NCBI GenBank assembly: GCA_938010435.1 | Contig: CALLUS010000014.1 | Location: forward strand, 124,001-188,000 | DNA length: 64,000 nucleotides | Origin: an uncultured Rhizobiaceae group bacterium | GTDB taxonomy: Bacteria > Pseudomonadota > Alphaproteobacteria > Rhizobiales > Rhizobiaceae | Reading direction: 5' to 3' | Part shown: one piece after another, positions 1 through 7,502 of the stretch | Layout: each line of letters begins with the position of its first letter | How positions within the stretch are numbered: position 1 is the first letter of the stretch | Made by a program: the position numbers and the translations under genes | The notes under the pieces: generated by a model | Told to the model about the DNA's origin: nothing | Seen by the model: the letters and a program-made list of their open reading frames with translations, nothing else | Database searches by the model: none

Positions 1-1162
1 CAAACGCCAAACCGTTTAGCAGGCCGACTTGCAGTTCCTTTCGGATCGTGCGCCGCGCATTATACGTGTCAATATCTTTCGTTGCCAAAGCGCGCACGGC
101 CACGGTCATGGTTTGTGTGCCCGCATTACCGCCCATGGAGGCAACAATAGGCATCAAGATCGCAAGAGCCACCATTTGTTCGATCGTGGCATCAAACATT
201 CCGATCACCAGTGATGCCAGAATGGCAGTCACCAAATTGATGCCCAACCAAACCATACGCGAACGGGCGATGGAGCGTACGCTGTCAGACAATTCTTCAT
301 CACCTACACCCGCAAGACGTTTGATGTCCTCAGCCGCTTCTTCTTGAATAACGTCAACCACATCATCAATCGTCAACACACCCACAAGCCGTTCGTTTTC
401 ATCCACCACAGGCGCCGACAACAAGTCATACTGCTCGAACACTTGTGCAGCTTCTTCTTGGTCCAACACCGCTTCTATCGGGTGGGAATTGGTTTCATGA
501 ATATCCGCAATCACCACTTCGCGCTTGGCCCGCAACATCGTGTCTAAGGGCAAAACACCTGCCAATTTAAACGTTGGCTCGATGGTGAAAATTTCTGAAA
601 ACCGCTCCGGCAGATCCTCACCCGCGCGAATATAATCTATCGCCTGCCCGACGGTCCAAAACGGTGGCACCGCGACGAATTCAGTCTGCATCCGTCGTCC
701 GGCAGTTTCTTCGGGATATTCCAAAGACCGCCGCAGACGTATCCGTTCCTGAAACGGAATTTGCGCCAGAATATCTTCACGGTCTTCAGATCCCAAATCT
801 TCCAGAATGAAAACCGCATCATCAGAATCCAACCCGCGCACCGCGTCCGCCACTTGGGCGTTAGACATATTATCCACAATGTCGAGGCGGATCGCCTCAT
901 CCACCTCTGTCAGTGCAGCAAAGTCAAAATCACGCCCGGCAAGTTCCACAATCTTATTACGGTAGTCTTCACCCACCGCTTCAAGAATGTCAGCCATCTC
1001 AGATTCGTGCAGATCACGAACAGACTCCCGAACACCTTCTTCCCATTCAGCCTGAGCGGCTTCTAAAAGAGACGCAACGAATTCAGGCCGCACAACACCT
1101 TCATTGGTGTAAATGCTAGCCGATGCGGCTTTGTCTTCAACGGGTGGCTCAATGTCAGGCAT
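1..1162 (-). CDS. mgtE: Magnesium transporter MgtE (5' part, runs off left edge)
   Basis: Reading the minus strand from the ATG at 1162 gives an open frame of 387 codons that leaves the window. The start is MPDIEPPVEDKAAS. It shows the MgtE order: an acidic superhelical N domain (roughly residues 40-140), a CBS pair (about 145-280, with the block VGVLTIDDVVDVIQEEAAED), then the first membrane segments containing PIVASMGGNAGTQTMTV, the hallmark of the MgtE pore region. MgtE is an inner-membrane Mg2+ channel whose cytosolic domains sense Mg2+ and close the pore. The final transmembrane helices lie outside the window. The gene is divergent from the amidohydrolase at 1293, with about 130 bases between them. 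I see no M-box riboswitch in that gap. Family assignment is firm; the exact start is less so because no strong Shine-Dalgarno precedes it. Confidence 0.93.
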   Translation of the reverse strand, partial: MPDIEPPVEDKAASASIYTNEGVVRPEFVASLLEAAQAEWEEGVRESVRDLHESEMADILEAVGEDYRNKIVELAGRDFDFAALTEVDEAIRLDIVDNMSNAQVADAVRGLDSDDAVFILEDLGSEDREDILAQIPFQERIRLRRSLEYPEETAGRRMQTEFVAVPPFWTVGQAIDYIRAGEDLPERFSEIFTIEPTFKLAGVLPLDTMLRAKREVVIADIHETNSHPIEAVLDQEEAAQVFEQYDLLSAPVVDENERLVGVLTIDDVVDVIQEEAAEDIKRLAGVGDEELSDSVRSIARSRMVWLGINLVTAILASLVIGMFDATIEQMVALAILMPIVASMGGNAGTQTMTVAVRALATKDIDTYNARRTIRKELQVGLLNGLAF

Positions 1163-1292
1163 AAAGAGCAGCTACCACACCCCGCTCCTGCTGCCTATAT
1201 TGGAAAGATGATTTCCCTCTGTTTGACGGTTTGGCGGAAACCTTCATAGTTATGTCACCCGCGTGGTCATCCAAATTTCAAGGCAATCCCAA

Positions 1293-2201
1293 ATGTTCAA
1301 TTCATCAAAATCAGCAGCCCGCACATTCGCCACGCTGTTCTTTAGCGGCATCGCTTTGTTTACAACGCACACTTTAGCAGATGAAAACCATCCGCCCATT
1401 GGCGATAAAATCAAAGGCATTCCCCTATTCGACGCGCATATCCACTACAAACAACCTGCTTGGGAAAAATATTCCGTCAAAAATATCATCGAACTGATGG
1501 ACCAAAACGGTGTCGCTATGGGGCTTGTGTCATCCACGCCTGATGAAGGCACAATCATGCTTTGGGAATATGCGCCAAACCGTATCGTGCCCGAACTGCG
1601 CCCCTATCACGGCAATGCAGGCTCTTCCAATTGGGCCAAGGCTACCAATATGGAGGTCTATCTGGAACAACGCCTCAAACAATACCCCCATGAGGGTATT
1701 GGCGAATTCCACATCCATTCCTTAGACAAAACCGATGAACCGCTGTTTTGTAAAGTCATCGCCATGGCCAAGAAACGCGATATTTTCCTCCACGTTCATT
1801 CCGGTGCAGAGCCCATACGTTGGCTCTACAGTTTGGACAAAGATGTGAAAATCATTTGGGCCCATGCTGGTTTGGGAGATCCCGCCAGTACCGTTTACGA
1901 ATTGATGTCCGAATTTCCAGACCTCTACGCCGACACATCCCTTCGCGAATATGCCATTTTGGGCGGCGGCGACGGCCTTGATCCCGAATGGAAGAAAATT
2001 ATCTTCGACTTCCAAGACCGCCTGATGATCGGCAGCGACACGTGGATCAATGCCCAATGGGACAATTACTCATCCATCATGTCATCGAACCGCCAGTGGC
2101 TTTCCAAACTACCAAAAGATGTCGCCGAAAAAATCGCGTATAAAAATGCTGGGCGGATATTTAAGCGGGATATTTCAATGGGGTTAGTTGGGAGACAGTG
2201 A
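1293..2201 (+). CDS. Secreted amidohydrolase-2 family (TIM-barrel) protein
   Basis: This 302-residue protein starts with a signal peptide (a basic stretch, then ATLFFSGIALFTTHTLA). The mature part has FDAHIHY, the HxH metal-binding motif of the amidohydrolase superfamily, plus FHIHS, FLHVHSGAEP, IIWAHAGLGDP and a late MIGSDTW, all expected for the amidohydrolase-2 (PF04909) TIM barrel. The substrate cannot be told from the sequence; related proteins are metal-dependent hydrolases or decarboxylases acting on ring compounds. An in-frame GTG at 1263 would add ten residues, but the ATG at 1293 puts the signal peptide at the N terminus and is preferred. The gene stands alone. Downstream, after a short spacer, begins a repeat copy and an IS110-family element, so its own terminator may have been disturbed. 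Confidence 0.8.
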   Translation: MFNSSKSAARTFATLFFSGIALFTTHTLADENHPPIGDKIKGIPLFDAHIHYKQPAWEKYSVKNIIELMDQNGVAMGLVSSTPDEGTIMLWEYAPNRIVPELRPYHGNAGSSNWAKATNMEVYLEQRLKQYPHEGIGEFHIHSLDKTDEPLFCKVIAMAKKRDIFLHVHSGAEPIRWLYSLDKDVKIIWAHAGLGDPASTVYELMSEFPDLYADTSLREYAILGGGDGLDPEWKKIIFDFQDRLMIGSDTWINAQWDNYSSIMSSNRQWLSKLPKDVAEKIAYKNAGRIFKRDISMGLVGRQ

Positions 2202-2288
2202 AGGGGGCGGTGGAACGCACGGCGCGGCATACCAAATTAGCATCACTAAAAATAAATAAGGATTGGCAACTAGCAAATGATTTGTGCT

Positions 2289-2350
2289 TTCGGTCCATTG
2301 CTGCCGTTGGTGTTGTGAACCAATTTCTCTACCGATTTCACCAAAGCGGA
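2289..2350. repeat. Dispersed intergenic repeat, copy A (IS insertion target)
   Basis: This stretch aligns by eye with 5585-5650 over about 65 positions, with roughly two thirds identical. Shared blocks are a TTTCGG start, GCTGCCGT, AATTTC, and a CGGA end. Both copies are noncoding and lie in the accessory region. The IS110-family element begins exactly at the end of this copy. Confidence 0.55.
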
Positions 2351-2352
2351 TG

Positions 2353-2367
2353 GTGTGGATGGCTCCT
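2353..2367. repeat. Left subterminal inverted repeat of the IS1111-group element
   Basis: The 15 bases GTGTGGATGGCTCCT are the exact reverse complement of 3677-3691 on the other side of the transposase gene. Confidence 0.85.
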
Positions 2368-2430
2368 ACACCCCGGCGTTTATTGCGCCATAGTGCAGTT
2401 AGTTATTACTGCTGGTATAGGAGCCACGAT

Positions 2431-3456
2431 ATGCAGATTACCACAATAGGTATTGATCTCGCCAAGACTGTTTTTCAAGTTCACGGTGTTTATGAAGATG
2501 GGTCTGTTGCATTCAACAAACCATTGCGCCGCGCACAGATGCTGCCCTTTTTCGCAAGACACGATCGATGTTTGGTTGGCATTGAAGCATGTGGTTCGAG
2601 CCATCATTGGGCCCGCGAACTGACAAAGCTTGGTCATGAAGTCAAGCTGATGCCAGCAAACTACGTCAAAGCCTATGTTAAACGGGGCAAATCAGATGCG
2701 GTTGATGCTGCTGCAATTTGCGAAGCGGTGACACGCCCAAGCATGCGTTTTGTCGCCATCAAACCTGAGGAACAACAGGCGGCCCTCAGTTTGCACCGTG
2801 TTCGTCAGACATTGATCCGTCAACGCACTCAATTGGTGAACATGACCCGCGGTCTGCTTGCCGAGTTTGGGATCATTCTCCCCGCAGGGATCAATCACCT
2901 GCGGGAGTTTGCCTTTGGGATGCAAGCTGGCGAACTTCTGGATATTCCCGAGATTGGCGAAGACGTTATTGCTCTCCTGTGCGATCAATTGATTGAGCTG
3001 GACCAACGCATAATGACCTTGGACAGGACGATCAATGAACAATCGAAGCAGGACGAACGTGTTGAGCTGTTGCAGAGCATTCCAGGAATTGGGCCTGTTA
3101 CAGCATCTGCGATTGTTTCGACCATCGGTAGTGGCCGGCAGTTTCGCTGTGCTCGTGACTTTGCAGCATGGGTTGGTTTAACGCCCCTAAACAAATCCAG
3201 TGGTGGCAAAGAAACTTTGGGTCGGATCAGCCGTATGGGCGATCAATATCTGCGTTCTCTTCTGGTAAATGGAATGGCCAGTCGCGTTCGCTCTGCCAAA
3301 ATCAAACCTGACAAAGCTGATCCTTGGTTGTTAAGCCTGCTTGAGCGCAAGCCTACAAAGCTTGCCGCAGTCGCGATGGCGAACAAAACGGCCCGCATCG
3401 CATGGGCAGTTTTGACCAATGGAGAACCCTACAGGGAGGCACACGCCACCCGATAG
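2431..3456 (+). CDS. IS110-family (IS1111 group) transposase/recombinase
   Basis: The 341-residue product begins MQITTIGIDLAKTVFQVHG. The N-terminal RuvC-like DEDD domain shows Asp in GIDLAK, Glu in GIEACGSSHHWAR and Asp residues in GKSDAVDAAAI. The C-terminal Transposase_20 domain carries the helix-hairpin-helix LLQSIPGIGPVTA and the block NKSSGGKETLGRISRMGD, which contains the serine region used by IS110 recombinases. An in-frame start at 2284 would extend the protein through the left inverted repeat and is rejected. The frame is intact with no visible damage, so the enzyme may be active. IS110-family recombinases are guided by an RNA encoded in a noncoding end of the element; in the IS1111 group this lies downstream of the gene. 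Confidence 0.92.
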   Translation: MQITTIGIDLAKTVFQVHGVYEDGSVAFNKPLRRAQMLPFFARHDRCLVGIEACGSSHHWARELTKLGHEVKLMPANYVKAYVKRGKSDAVDAAAICEAVTRPSMRFVAIKPEEQQAALSLHRVRQTLIRQRTQLVNMTRGLLAEFGIILPAGINHLREFAFGMQAGELLDIPEIGEDVIALLCDQLIELDQRIMTLDRTINEQSKQDERVELLQSIPGIGPVTASAIVSTIGSGRQFRCARDFAAWVGLTPLNKSSGGKETLGRISRMGDQYLRSLLVNGMASRVRSAKIKPDKADPWLLSLLERKPTKLAAVAMANKTARIAWAVLTNGEPYREAHATR

Positions 3457-3676
3457 AGAAAACACCAGTTTGCAAGAACGTATGATGTGATGAGAATCCG
3501 GGCCAGCCGGAGAAACAGGAAACACCGGGAATGGCTGAGGACATTAATAGTCCGCTAAGCGGTTTGGAACCTGTTTCACGGAAACCATCAAGGCCAGCAG
3601 TTCAATCCTGCATCAACAGGCCGGACACAGGACTGTATCTGATCTCGGAAATACTTCACAAAACGACTTGCAATTC
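3457..3676 (+). ncRNA. Candidate guide (seek/bridge) RNA region of the IS1111-group element
   Basis: About 220 bases lie between the transposase stop and the right inverted repeat without a credible protein. The short frame at 3531-3719 crosses the repeat and looks like chance. In IS1111-group elements the guide RNA is encoded in this position (established for the family). The sequence has several pairing tracts, for example GGTTTGGAACC near 3560 followed by GTTTCACGGAAACC. I cannot locate the RNA ends or its target-binding loops by reading. Confidence 0.35.
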
Positions 3677-3691
3677 AGGAGCCATCCACAC
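3677..3691. repeat. Right subterminal inverted repeat of the IS1111-group element
   Basis: AGGAGCCATCCACAC is the perfect reverse complement of 2353-2367. The element ends about four bases further on. Confidence 0.85.
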
Positions 3692-3816
3692 AAGCCATTC
3701 AGCTCTGCCACATCTTTAGGATGTTTGATAAACAGCACGGGGAACCACTTATTGTGGCATCCGTCTATTAAACGTTAAACCTCGGCATCGAAACAAACCG
3801 CTGGATGTGTGCGTCA

Positions 3817-4215
3817 TTAATCAGCGGCTTTGCGTCCCAGCCCGAGATTGATGGCAATGGAAGTGCGTTTTTCGGAATAGTTGGGTGCCGTAACCGGGTA
3901 ATCCGATGGCAAGCCATAGCGGCGTCTATATTCATCAACAGTTAGACCGTGGGACGCTTTGATGTGCCTTTTGATCGTTTTGAACTGTTTGCCACAATCC
4001 AGACAAACCAAATGGTCGGGCTTGATAGACTTTTTTATAGATGTGAACAGCTCGTAGTTTTGATCATCCACCGTGGTCTCTGAATCGTCGAGATTGCTTA
4101 TGACTGAAGCCACATTGTTCAATAGATCGGAAAGGTCTGTTTTTGCCACTGGGTTGTTGGCAACGTATGCGGAAACGATCTTACTTGTCAGTTCTAGTTT
4201 GAGGTCATTGTTCAC
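3817..4215 (-). CDS. MucR/Ros-family zinc-finger transcriptional regulator
   Basis: The 132-residue product has the Ros/MucR layout: an N-terminal helical part for oligomerisation, then the zinc finger CLDCGKQFKTIKRHIKASHGL (Cys-x2-Cys, with His residues nine and more positions later) followed by EYRRRYGLPSDYPVTAPNYSEKR, a conserved stretch of the family. These proteins are alphaproteobacterial DNA-binding regulators that bind AT-rich sites and commonly repress surface, motility or virulence genes. It sits among insertion-sequence debris rather than in a core operon, so it may be a paralogue carried by the accessory region rather than the main chromosomal MucR. The stop is about 120 bases from the right end of the IS1111-group element. 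Confidence 0.88.
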   Translation of the reverse strand: MNNDLKLELTSKIVSAYVANNPVAKTDLSDLLNNVASVISNLDDSETTVDDQNYELFTSIKKSIKPDHLVCLDCGKQFKTIKRHIKASHGLTVDEYRRRYGLPSDYPVTAPNYSEKRTSIAINLGLGRKAAD

Positions 4216-4341
4216 AGGACTATCTCGCTGTTTTTATCTTACTCTCTTTTAACAGCTGCCCCATCTCAATGCATGTATAATTTTTCGTACGAATGAGGTG
4301 ACTGTCTGAACCGTAGCAGTAACTCTAATGTCGAATGGCAG

Positions 4342-4365
4342 CAAAGCGGACAGTTTACCGCTTTG
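4342..4365. repeat. Short palindrome CAAAGCGG-N8-CCGCTTTG
   Basis: Perfect 8-base inverted arms (4342-4349 and 4358-4365) around an 8-base loop. The left arm runs into GGACAG and resembles the end of the dispersed repeat copies A and B. No T-tract follows on either strand, so it is not an obvious terminator. The rest of 4216-4415 holds nothing else I can name. Confidence 0.45.
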
Positions 4366-4415
4366 AATGGATTCAGTTTGTCAGCTGCAGGCATGTGATT
4401 TGCTTTTAGTGGGCA

Positions 4416-5406
4416 TCATAGACGGCCATCTGCTATCAGTTGTTCTAATTTCTGCAGAATATACCATGATGGAATAAATGTATTGCCTCTGGATGTTTCA
4501 ACAAAATCTTGATCAGTGGTTGCCTTGGTTGATCCACCGATATGGATACCGATTACACCATTCGCACCGGATCTTACGGGGCGACCTGAACTGCCAGCAC
4601 CTGTATCTAAACAATGCTTCATCAATCCACTTATCTTGTGAGCTTTGATACACCCTATTTGAGTTTCAATGACCACCTGACGTCTTTTGTCATAGTTTTT
4701 GCGATCACCGATAATTCGAATGCGATTCCGTTTTTCACCAATCAACCAGTTGCTCGGTTGGAATATCCAGTAGTTCCAAGAATTGTCTTTTTCTGAACTC
4801 TCCATTGGAGGCCTTCACTTGGCTTCGCAGCAGCGATGAATCAGGCATCTCCAGAATAGCGAAATCGTCAATGTATGATCTTTTAGGTTTTCTCAAACGA
4901 TTTGCTTCAGCCGCTTCTTGATGATTGACCGGCGGCAATTTTAGTTTGTATCTCTTTTTGTATTTGATCCCACTTCTGTCTTTGTAGTGACGGTCTGGCT
5001 GAAAATGTACAAAGTTCTTGTTACATCTTGGCTTTCCATTTTTGTACAATGTATGCGCACTTGCGATTACCAAATATCGATTCTTGAATTTGTATATCGC
5101 GCCGCCACCAGCCAATTTTCGCTTTTTGTATCCTGTGTTACATCGGGAAATGCGCCCGCCCGCTTCAGCGTCAATTGCTTCCTGCATAAATGGGTTGTTT
5201 GAAATCCGTCTCGCCGACTCGGGACCAATCAATCGAACCTTATATGCTCTTATTGGTGCTTCGTTGACTGCTTGAGATTGCAACAATTGAAAACTATTTG
5301 CAGTGTTTGGAAAGGCGAGAATGCAAGGAAGGGCTAGGAAAAGATGAAATTTCATAAAATGATCAAACCAACAACGCGACATAAACTTATAATAAGAGCT
5401 TTTCAT
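4416..5406 (-). pseudogene. Trypsin-like serine protease split by a frameshift
   Basis: Two overlapping minus-strand frames together make one protease. The upstream frame (5406 to 4735) has a signal peptide after Met18 (MKFHLFLALPCILAF), the His motif VIASAHTLY and the Asp motif DDFAILEM. The downstream frame (4805 to 4416) supplies the Ser motif GAGSSGRPVRSG and VIGIHIGG. The triad is thus complete but spread over two frames offset by one base, and the switch must occur between about 4735 and 4805. The total of 991 bases equals 330 codons plus one base, so a single inserted base would explain it. It could be a decayed gene, a sequencing error or, less likely, programmed frameshifting; I see no classic slippery heptamer with a following structure. 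The intact protein would be an exported or periplasmic endopeptidase. Confidence 0.7.
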
Positions 5407-5584
5407 TAAATTTTGTTTGCTTTGTCCGAAAATAGCATTTCAGCAAAGATCAAACAGATTGAGCTAATTTGACCCTGCCTATCATTTTAGCTGCCGTATA
5501 AAATGCTGACGGTGTTGGGTGAATACACACGCGAAGCTCTGTACGGATCTTGGCATAAATCTGTCGAGCAAGGCACTGCTTAGT

Positions 5585-5650
5585 GTTTTCGGCCCCATAG
5601 CTGCCGTGGGAGTGAGTCAGAAATTTCCAAACGAATTTTAGAAATCGGAC
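5585..5650. repeat. Dispersed intergenic repeat, copy B
   Basis: Partner of copy A at 2289-2350. It reads TTTTCGG, then CATAGCTGCCGT, AAATTTCC and ends ATCGGACATT. Because this copy is uninterrupted, it shows what the copy A site probably looked like before the IS1111-group element inserted. Confidence 0.5.
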
Positions 5651-5796
5651 ATTTACTGAACACTTTATTCTTCAAATTTCTTCACCGGTGCGAAATTTTG
5701 CGTTCGATACCATCAAAAAACTTTGCGGAATTCCGCAGAGCGTCGGAATAAAGTTAGTACATGCCGTTTGCGCTCATTATGAAATTCAAGGCATAT

Positions 5797-5850
5797 TTGG
5801 TTCTGAAAACATGGAACCAAAAATATGGAATCTAACCAAGAGATTGGTTC
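5797..5850. repeat. Alternating TTGGTTC / GAACCAA / TTGGTTC heptamers beside integrase fragment
   Basis: TTGGTTC occurs at 5797-5803, its reverse complement GAACCAA at 5814-5820, and TTGGTTC again at 5844-5850. A direct repeat GCAGTGT follows near 5878 and 5900, just before the integrase fragment ends. The stretch 5407-5909 has no convincing gene. These repeats could be recombinase arm sites of a dead mobile element, but that is inference. Confidence 0.4.
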
Positions 5851-5909
5851 AATCGAAAACCCAAAGGGTCGCAGCAGTGTCACAGCGTTATTATGCAGTG
5901 TTGTGCTAA

Positions 5910-6167
5910 CTAGAAATCAACCTGCGAAAGAGTGTCTGCCCGCTCGATAGCGGCAACCAATGAGTTATCAGATACCTTGGTGTAGATCTCCGTGGTCGAA
6001 ATACTGGCATGACCCAACAGGCGTTGAACGATGCGAATATCTACGCCTTCTTCAATCAACAAAGTTGCTGCTGAATGCCGAAATTGGTGAGGCGTTAAAT
6101 AAGGTGCAATCAAAAGCGAATGTGAAACGGTACGAAGCCGCTTTCTAAATGCTGGCTCAGCGTTCAC
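5910..6167 (-). pseudogene. Tyrosine recombinase/phage integrase, C-terminal fragment
   Basis: The 85-residue frame carries only the catalytic end of a tyrosine recombinase: TPHQFRHSAATLL (Arg and His), then VQRLLGHASISTTEIYTKV with the final His and the nucleophile Tyr. Full integrases of this class run to 300-400 residues, so the SAM-like and N-terminal catalytic parts are missing. An in-frame TGA lies just upstream of the GTG at 6167, and the missing part is replaced by an IS110 transposase fragment. The protein cannot recombine DNA on its own. Its place on the 3' side of tRNA-Leu fits a remnant of an integrated element. Confidence 0.78.
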
Positions 6168-6334
6168 GCTTCAAAGCCAATACGACTTACCTCATGTGGG
6201 AAACTTGTCAGACACAATGCAATTTCATCAATCTCACACGGCATTTCGCGCTCAAACAACACCGTACCTTTGATATCGACAATGCAAAGCGCACACGACC
6301 TCAACGACACGTCTAATCCAGCAAAATATTCCAT
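6164..6334 (-). pseudogene. IS110-family transposase, N-terminal fragment
   Basis: A 56-codon frame starts at the ATG at 6334 and reads MEYFAGLDVSLRSCALCIVD, ending RIGFEA before TGA. This is the N terminus of an IS110-family recombinase: GLDVS holds the first RuvC-like Asp, and RIGFEA matches the second acidic motif of the group, where related enzymes continue into a GPLS-like block. About 85% of the protein is absent. The stop overlaps the GTG of the integrase fragment, so the break point lies near 6150-6166. It differs from the IS1111-group enzyme at 2431 and belongs to another IS110 lineage. Confidence 0.75.
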
Positions 6335-6545
6335 GTTCTTTCTCCCTTGTTCATAGCGATCCTAAGATCCTATCGGGAGCTTGACCTGAGTACAGAGGTA
6401 GCTCAATTACACATGCTTTCCACCATTAGTTTCTGAAACACCAATGCCCGCCCCCCAATTACAGGAATACATTCCGACATTCTCATCGTTTGCTTCGCAA
6501 ACAACTGCCGCTGATTAAATTCGGAACTTATGTTGAGTCATCTGC
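6335..6545 (-). mobile_element. Retained noncoding left end of the truncated IS110 element
   Basis: No protein is visible between the IS110 fragment and tRNA-Leu. Read on the minus strand, the last part before the ATG contains CTCAGGTCAAGCTCCCGATAG and AGGATCGCTATGAACAAGGG, the style of leader I associate with alphaproteobacterial IS110 elements, where the guide RNA lies upstream of the transposase. A small hairpin, GTTTGC-TTC-GCAAAC, is at 6488-6502. The outer end of the element is not defined by any repeat I can see. Confidence 0.4.
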
Positions 6546-6559
6546 TTTGCATATGACTT

Positions 6560-6647
6560 TGGTGCGGCCGAGAAGACTCGAACTTCCACGGGATATTATC
6601 CCACAGCGACCTCAACGCTGCGCGTCTACCAGTTCCGCCACGGCCGC
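6560..6647 (-). tRNA. tRNA-Leu (anticodon GAG)
   Basis: On the minus strand the 88-base sequence starts GCGGCCGTGGCGGAACTGG and ends TCGGCCGCACCA. The acceptor arms GCGGCCG/CGGCCGC pair perfectly. The anticodon arm is CAGCG-TTGAGGT-CGCTG, giving anticodon GAG. A long variable arm (TGGGATAATATCCCG, pairing GGGAT/ATCCC) is the class II feature of tRNA-Leu, and the T arm GGAAG-TTCGAGT-CTTCT has G-T pairs. The CCA is encoded. Its 3' end faces the integrase fragment and the accessory stretch, the usual orientation for tRNA-targeted integration. Confidence 0.96.
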
Positions 6648-6767
6648 ACTTGCCTAGTCGTTTGACTGGTTCGGCGGGTGGTAACAAACCCCGCACACCC
6701 GCACAAGCATAAAAACTCTGTTGCGGGCGATTTATCTGATCTTGTTTTCCCTTTAGCTTGCTGCCAC

Positions 6768-7499
6768 ATGAAGACCATGGCCATTGAACGATCCAAACTG
6801 TCCACCAATATGCTGCCTGAGGCGGGTTCTGCGCCCGTTGAATGGCGCGTGAGCGACACGCCCGTAGATTATCAAAAAGCACTCGATGTGATGGAACAGA
6901 GAGTGGCGGACATCGCCAATGGTACCGCTTCCGAACTCGTATGGTTGTTAGAACATCCCTCACTCTACACCGCAGGCACCACAGCCGACAGCGCCGACCT
7001 TGTTCAACCAGATCGTTTCCCTGTGTTCAAAACAGGGCGTGGCGGGCAATACACTTATCATGGTCCGGGCCAACGGGTGGCCTATGTGATGCTCAATCTG
7101 AAACGCCGCCAACCTGATGTGCGCGCATTCGTTTCCACATTGGAACGTTGGACGATTGAAACCCTTGAAAGTTTCGGCGTAACAGGTGAACGGCGCGAAG
7201 ATCGTGTGGGGGTTTGGGTGAGGCGCCCCACCCGCCTTGCGCGCCCTTCAGCTCCAGCTGGTGAGATTGCAGAAGACAAAATCGCCGCTATTGGCATTCG
7301 ACTGAAAAAATGGGTGTCGCTCCACGGCATATCCATCAATGTGGATCCGGAGCTGGAGCATTTTTCAGGTATCGTGCCCTGTGGCGTTCAAAACCACGGG
7401 GTCACAAGTCTGGTAGACCTCGGTTTGCCCGTCACAATAAATAATCTGGATATTGAATTGCGCAAGAGCTTTGAGAACCTGTTTGGGCCGACCGTATAA
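6768..7499 (+). CDS. lipB: Lipoyl(octanoyl) transferase LipB
   Basis: LipB moves the octanoyl group from acyl carrier protein to the lipoyl domains of 2-oxoacid dehydrogenases and GcvH, the first step of endogenous lipoate synthesis in the cytosol. The 243-residue product shows [24 protein letters not shown], the lysine block [15 protein letters not shown] and FSGIVPCGV with the acyl-carrying Cys. A short rhizobial-style insertion ([13 protein letters not shown]) separates the GVWV block from the lysine motif. Frames open further upstream to 6678, but the ATG at 6768 fits family length; 6777 is an alternative. It is divergent from tRNA-Leu and convergent with the molybdenum-cofactor operon, whose last stop is three bases away. 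Confidence 0.95.
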   Translation: MKTMAIERSKLSTNMLPEAGSAPVEWRVSDTPVDYQKALDVMEQRVADIANGTASELVWLLEHPSLYTAGTTADSADLVQPDRFPVFKTGRGGQYTYHGPGQRVAYVMLNLKRRQPDVRAFVSTLERWTIETLESFGVTGERREDRVGVWVRRPTRLARPSAPAGEIAEDKIAAIGIRLKKWVSLHGISINVDPELEHFSGIVPCGVQNHGVTSLVDLGLPVTINNLDIELRKSFENLFGPTV

Positions 7500-7502
7500 G
7501 AC

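Larger units (their letters stand above)
2351..3695 (+). mobile_element. IS110-family insertion sequence, IS1111 group, apparently complete
   Basis: The element holds one full transposase gene (2431-3456), and it has 15-base perfect subterminal inverted repeats at 2353-2367 (GTGTGGATGGCTCCT) and 3677-3691 (its reverse complement). Subterminal repeats a few bases inside the ends are characteristic of the IS1111 group. The outer limits are inferred, not seen. Joining the base before 2351 to the base after 3695 gives AAAGCGGA-CATTC, which matches the CGGACATT end of the repeat copy at 5585-5650. This places the ends within a few bases of the coordinates given. No target duplication is visible, as expected for this family. 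Length is about 1345 bases. Confidence 0.8.

Noticed and set aside
3531-3719. 62-codon frame after the IS1111-group transposase
   Set aside because: It runs through the right inverted repeat and out of the element; more likely chance in a noncoding guide-RNA region.
5688-5909. 73-codon plus-strand frame beside the integrase fragment
   Set aside because: It contains the heptamer repeats, has no family resemblance and weak start signals.
2202-6559. A direct repeat of the tRNA-Leu 3' end as island border
   Set aside because: I looked for GAGTCTTCTCGGCCGC-like sequence on both strands to the left and found nothing convincing.
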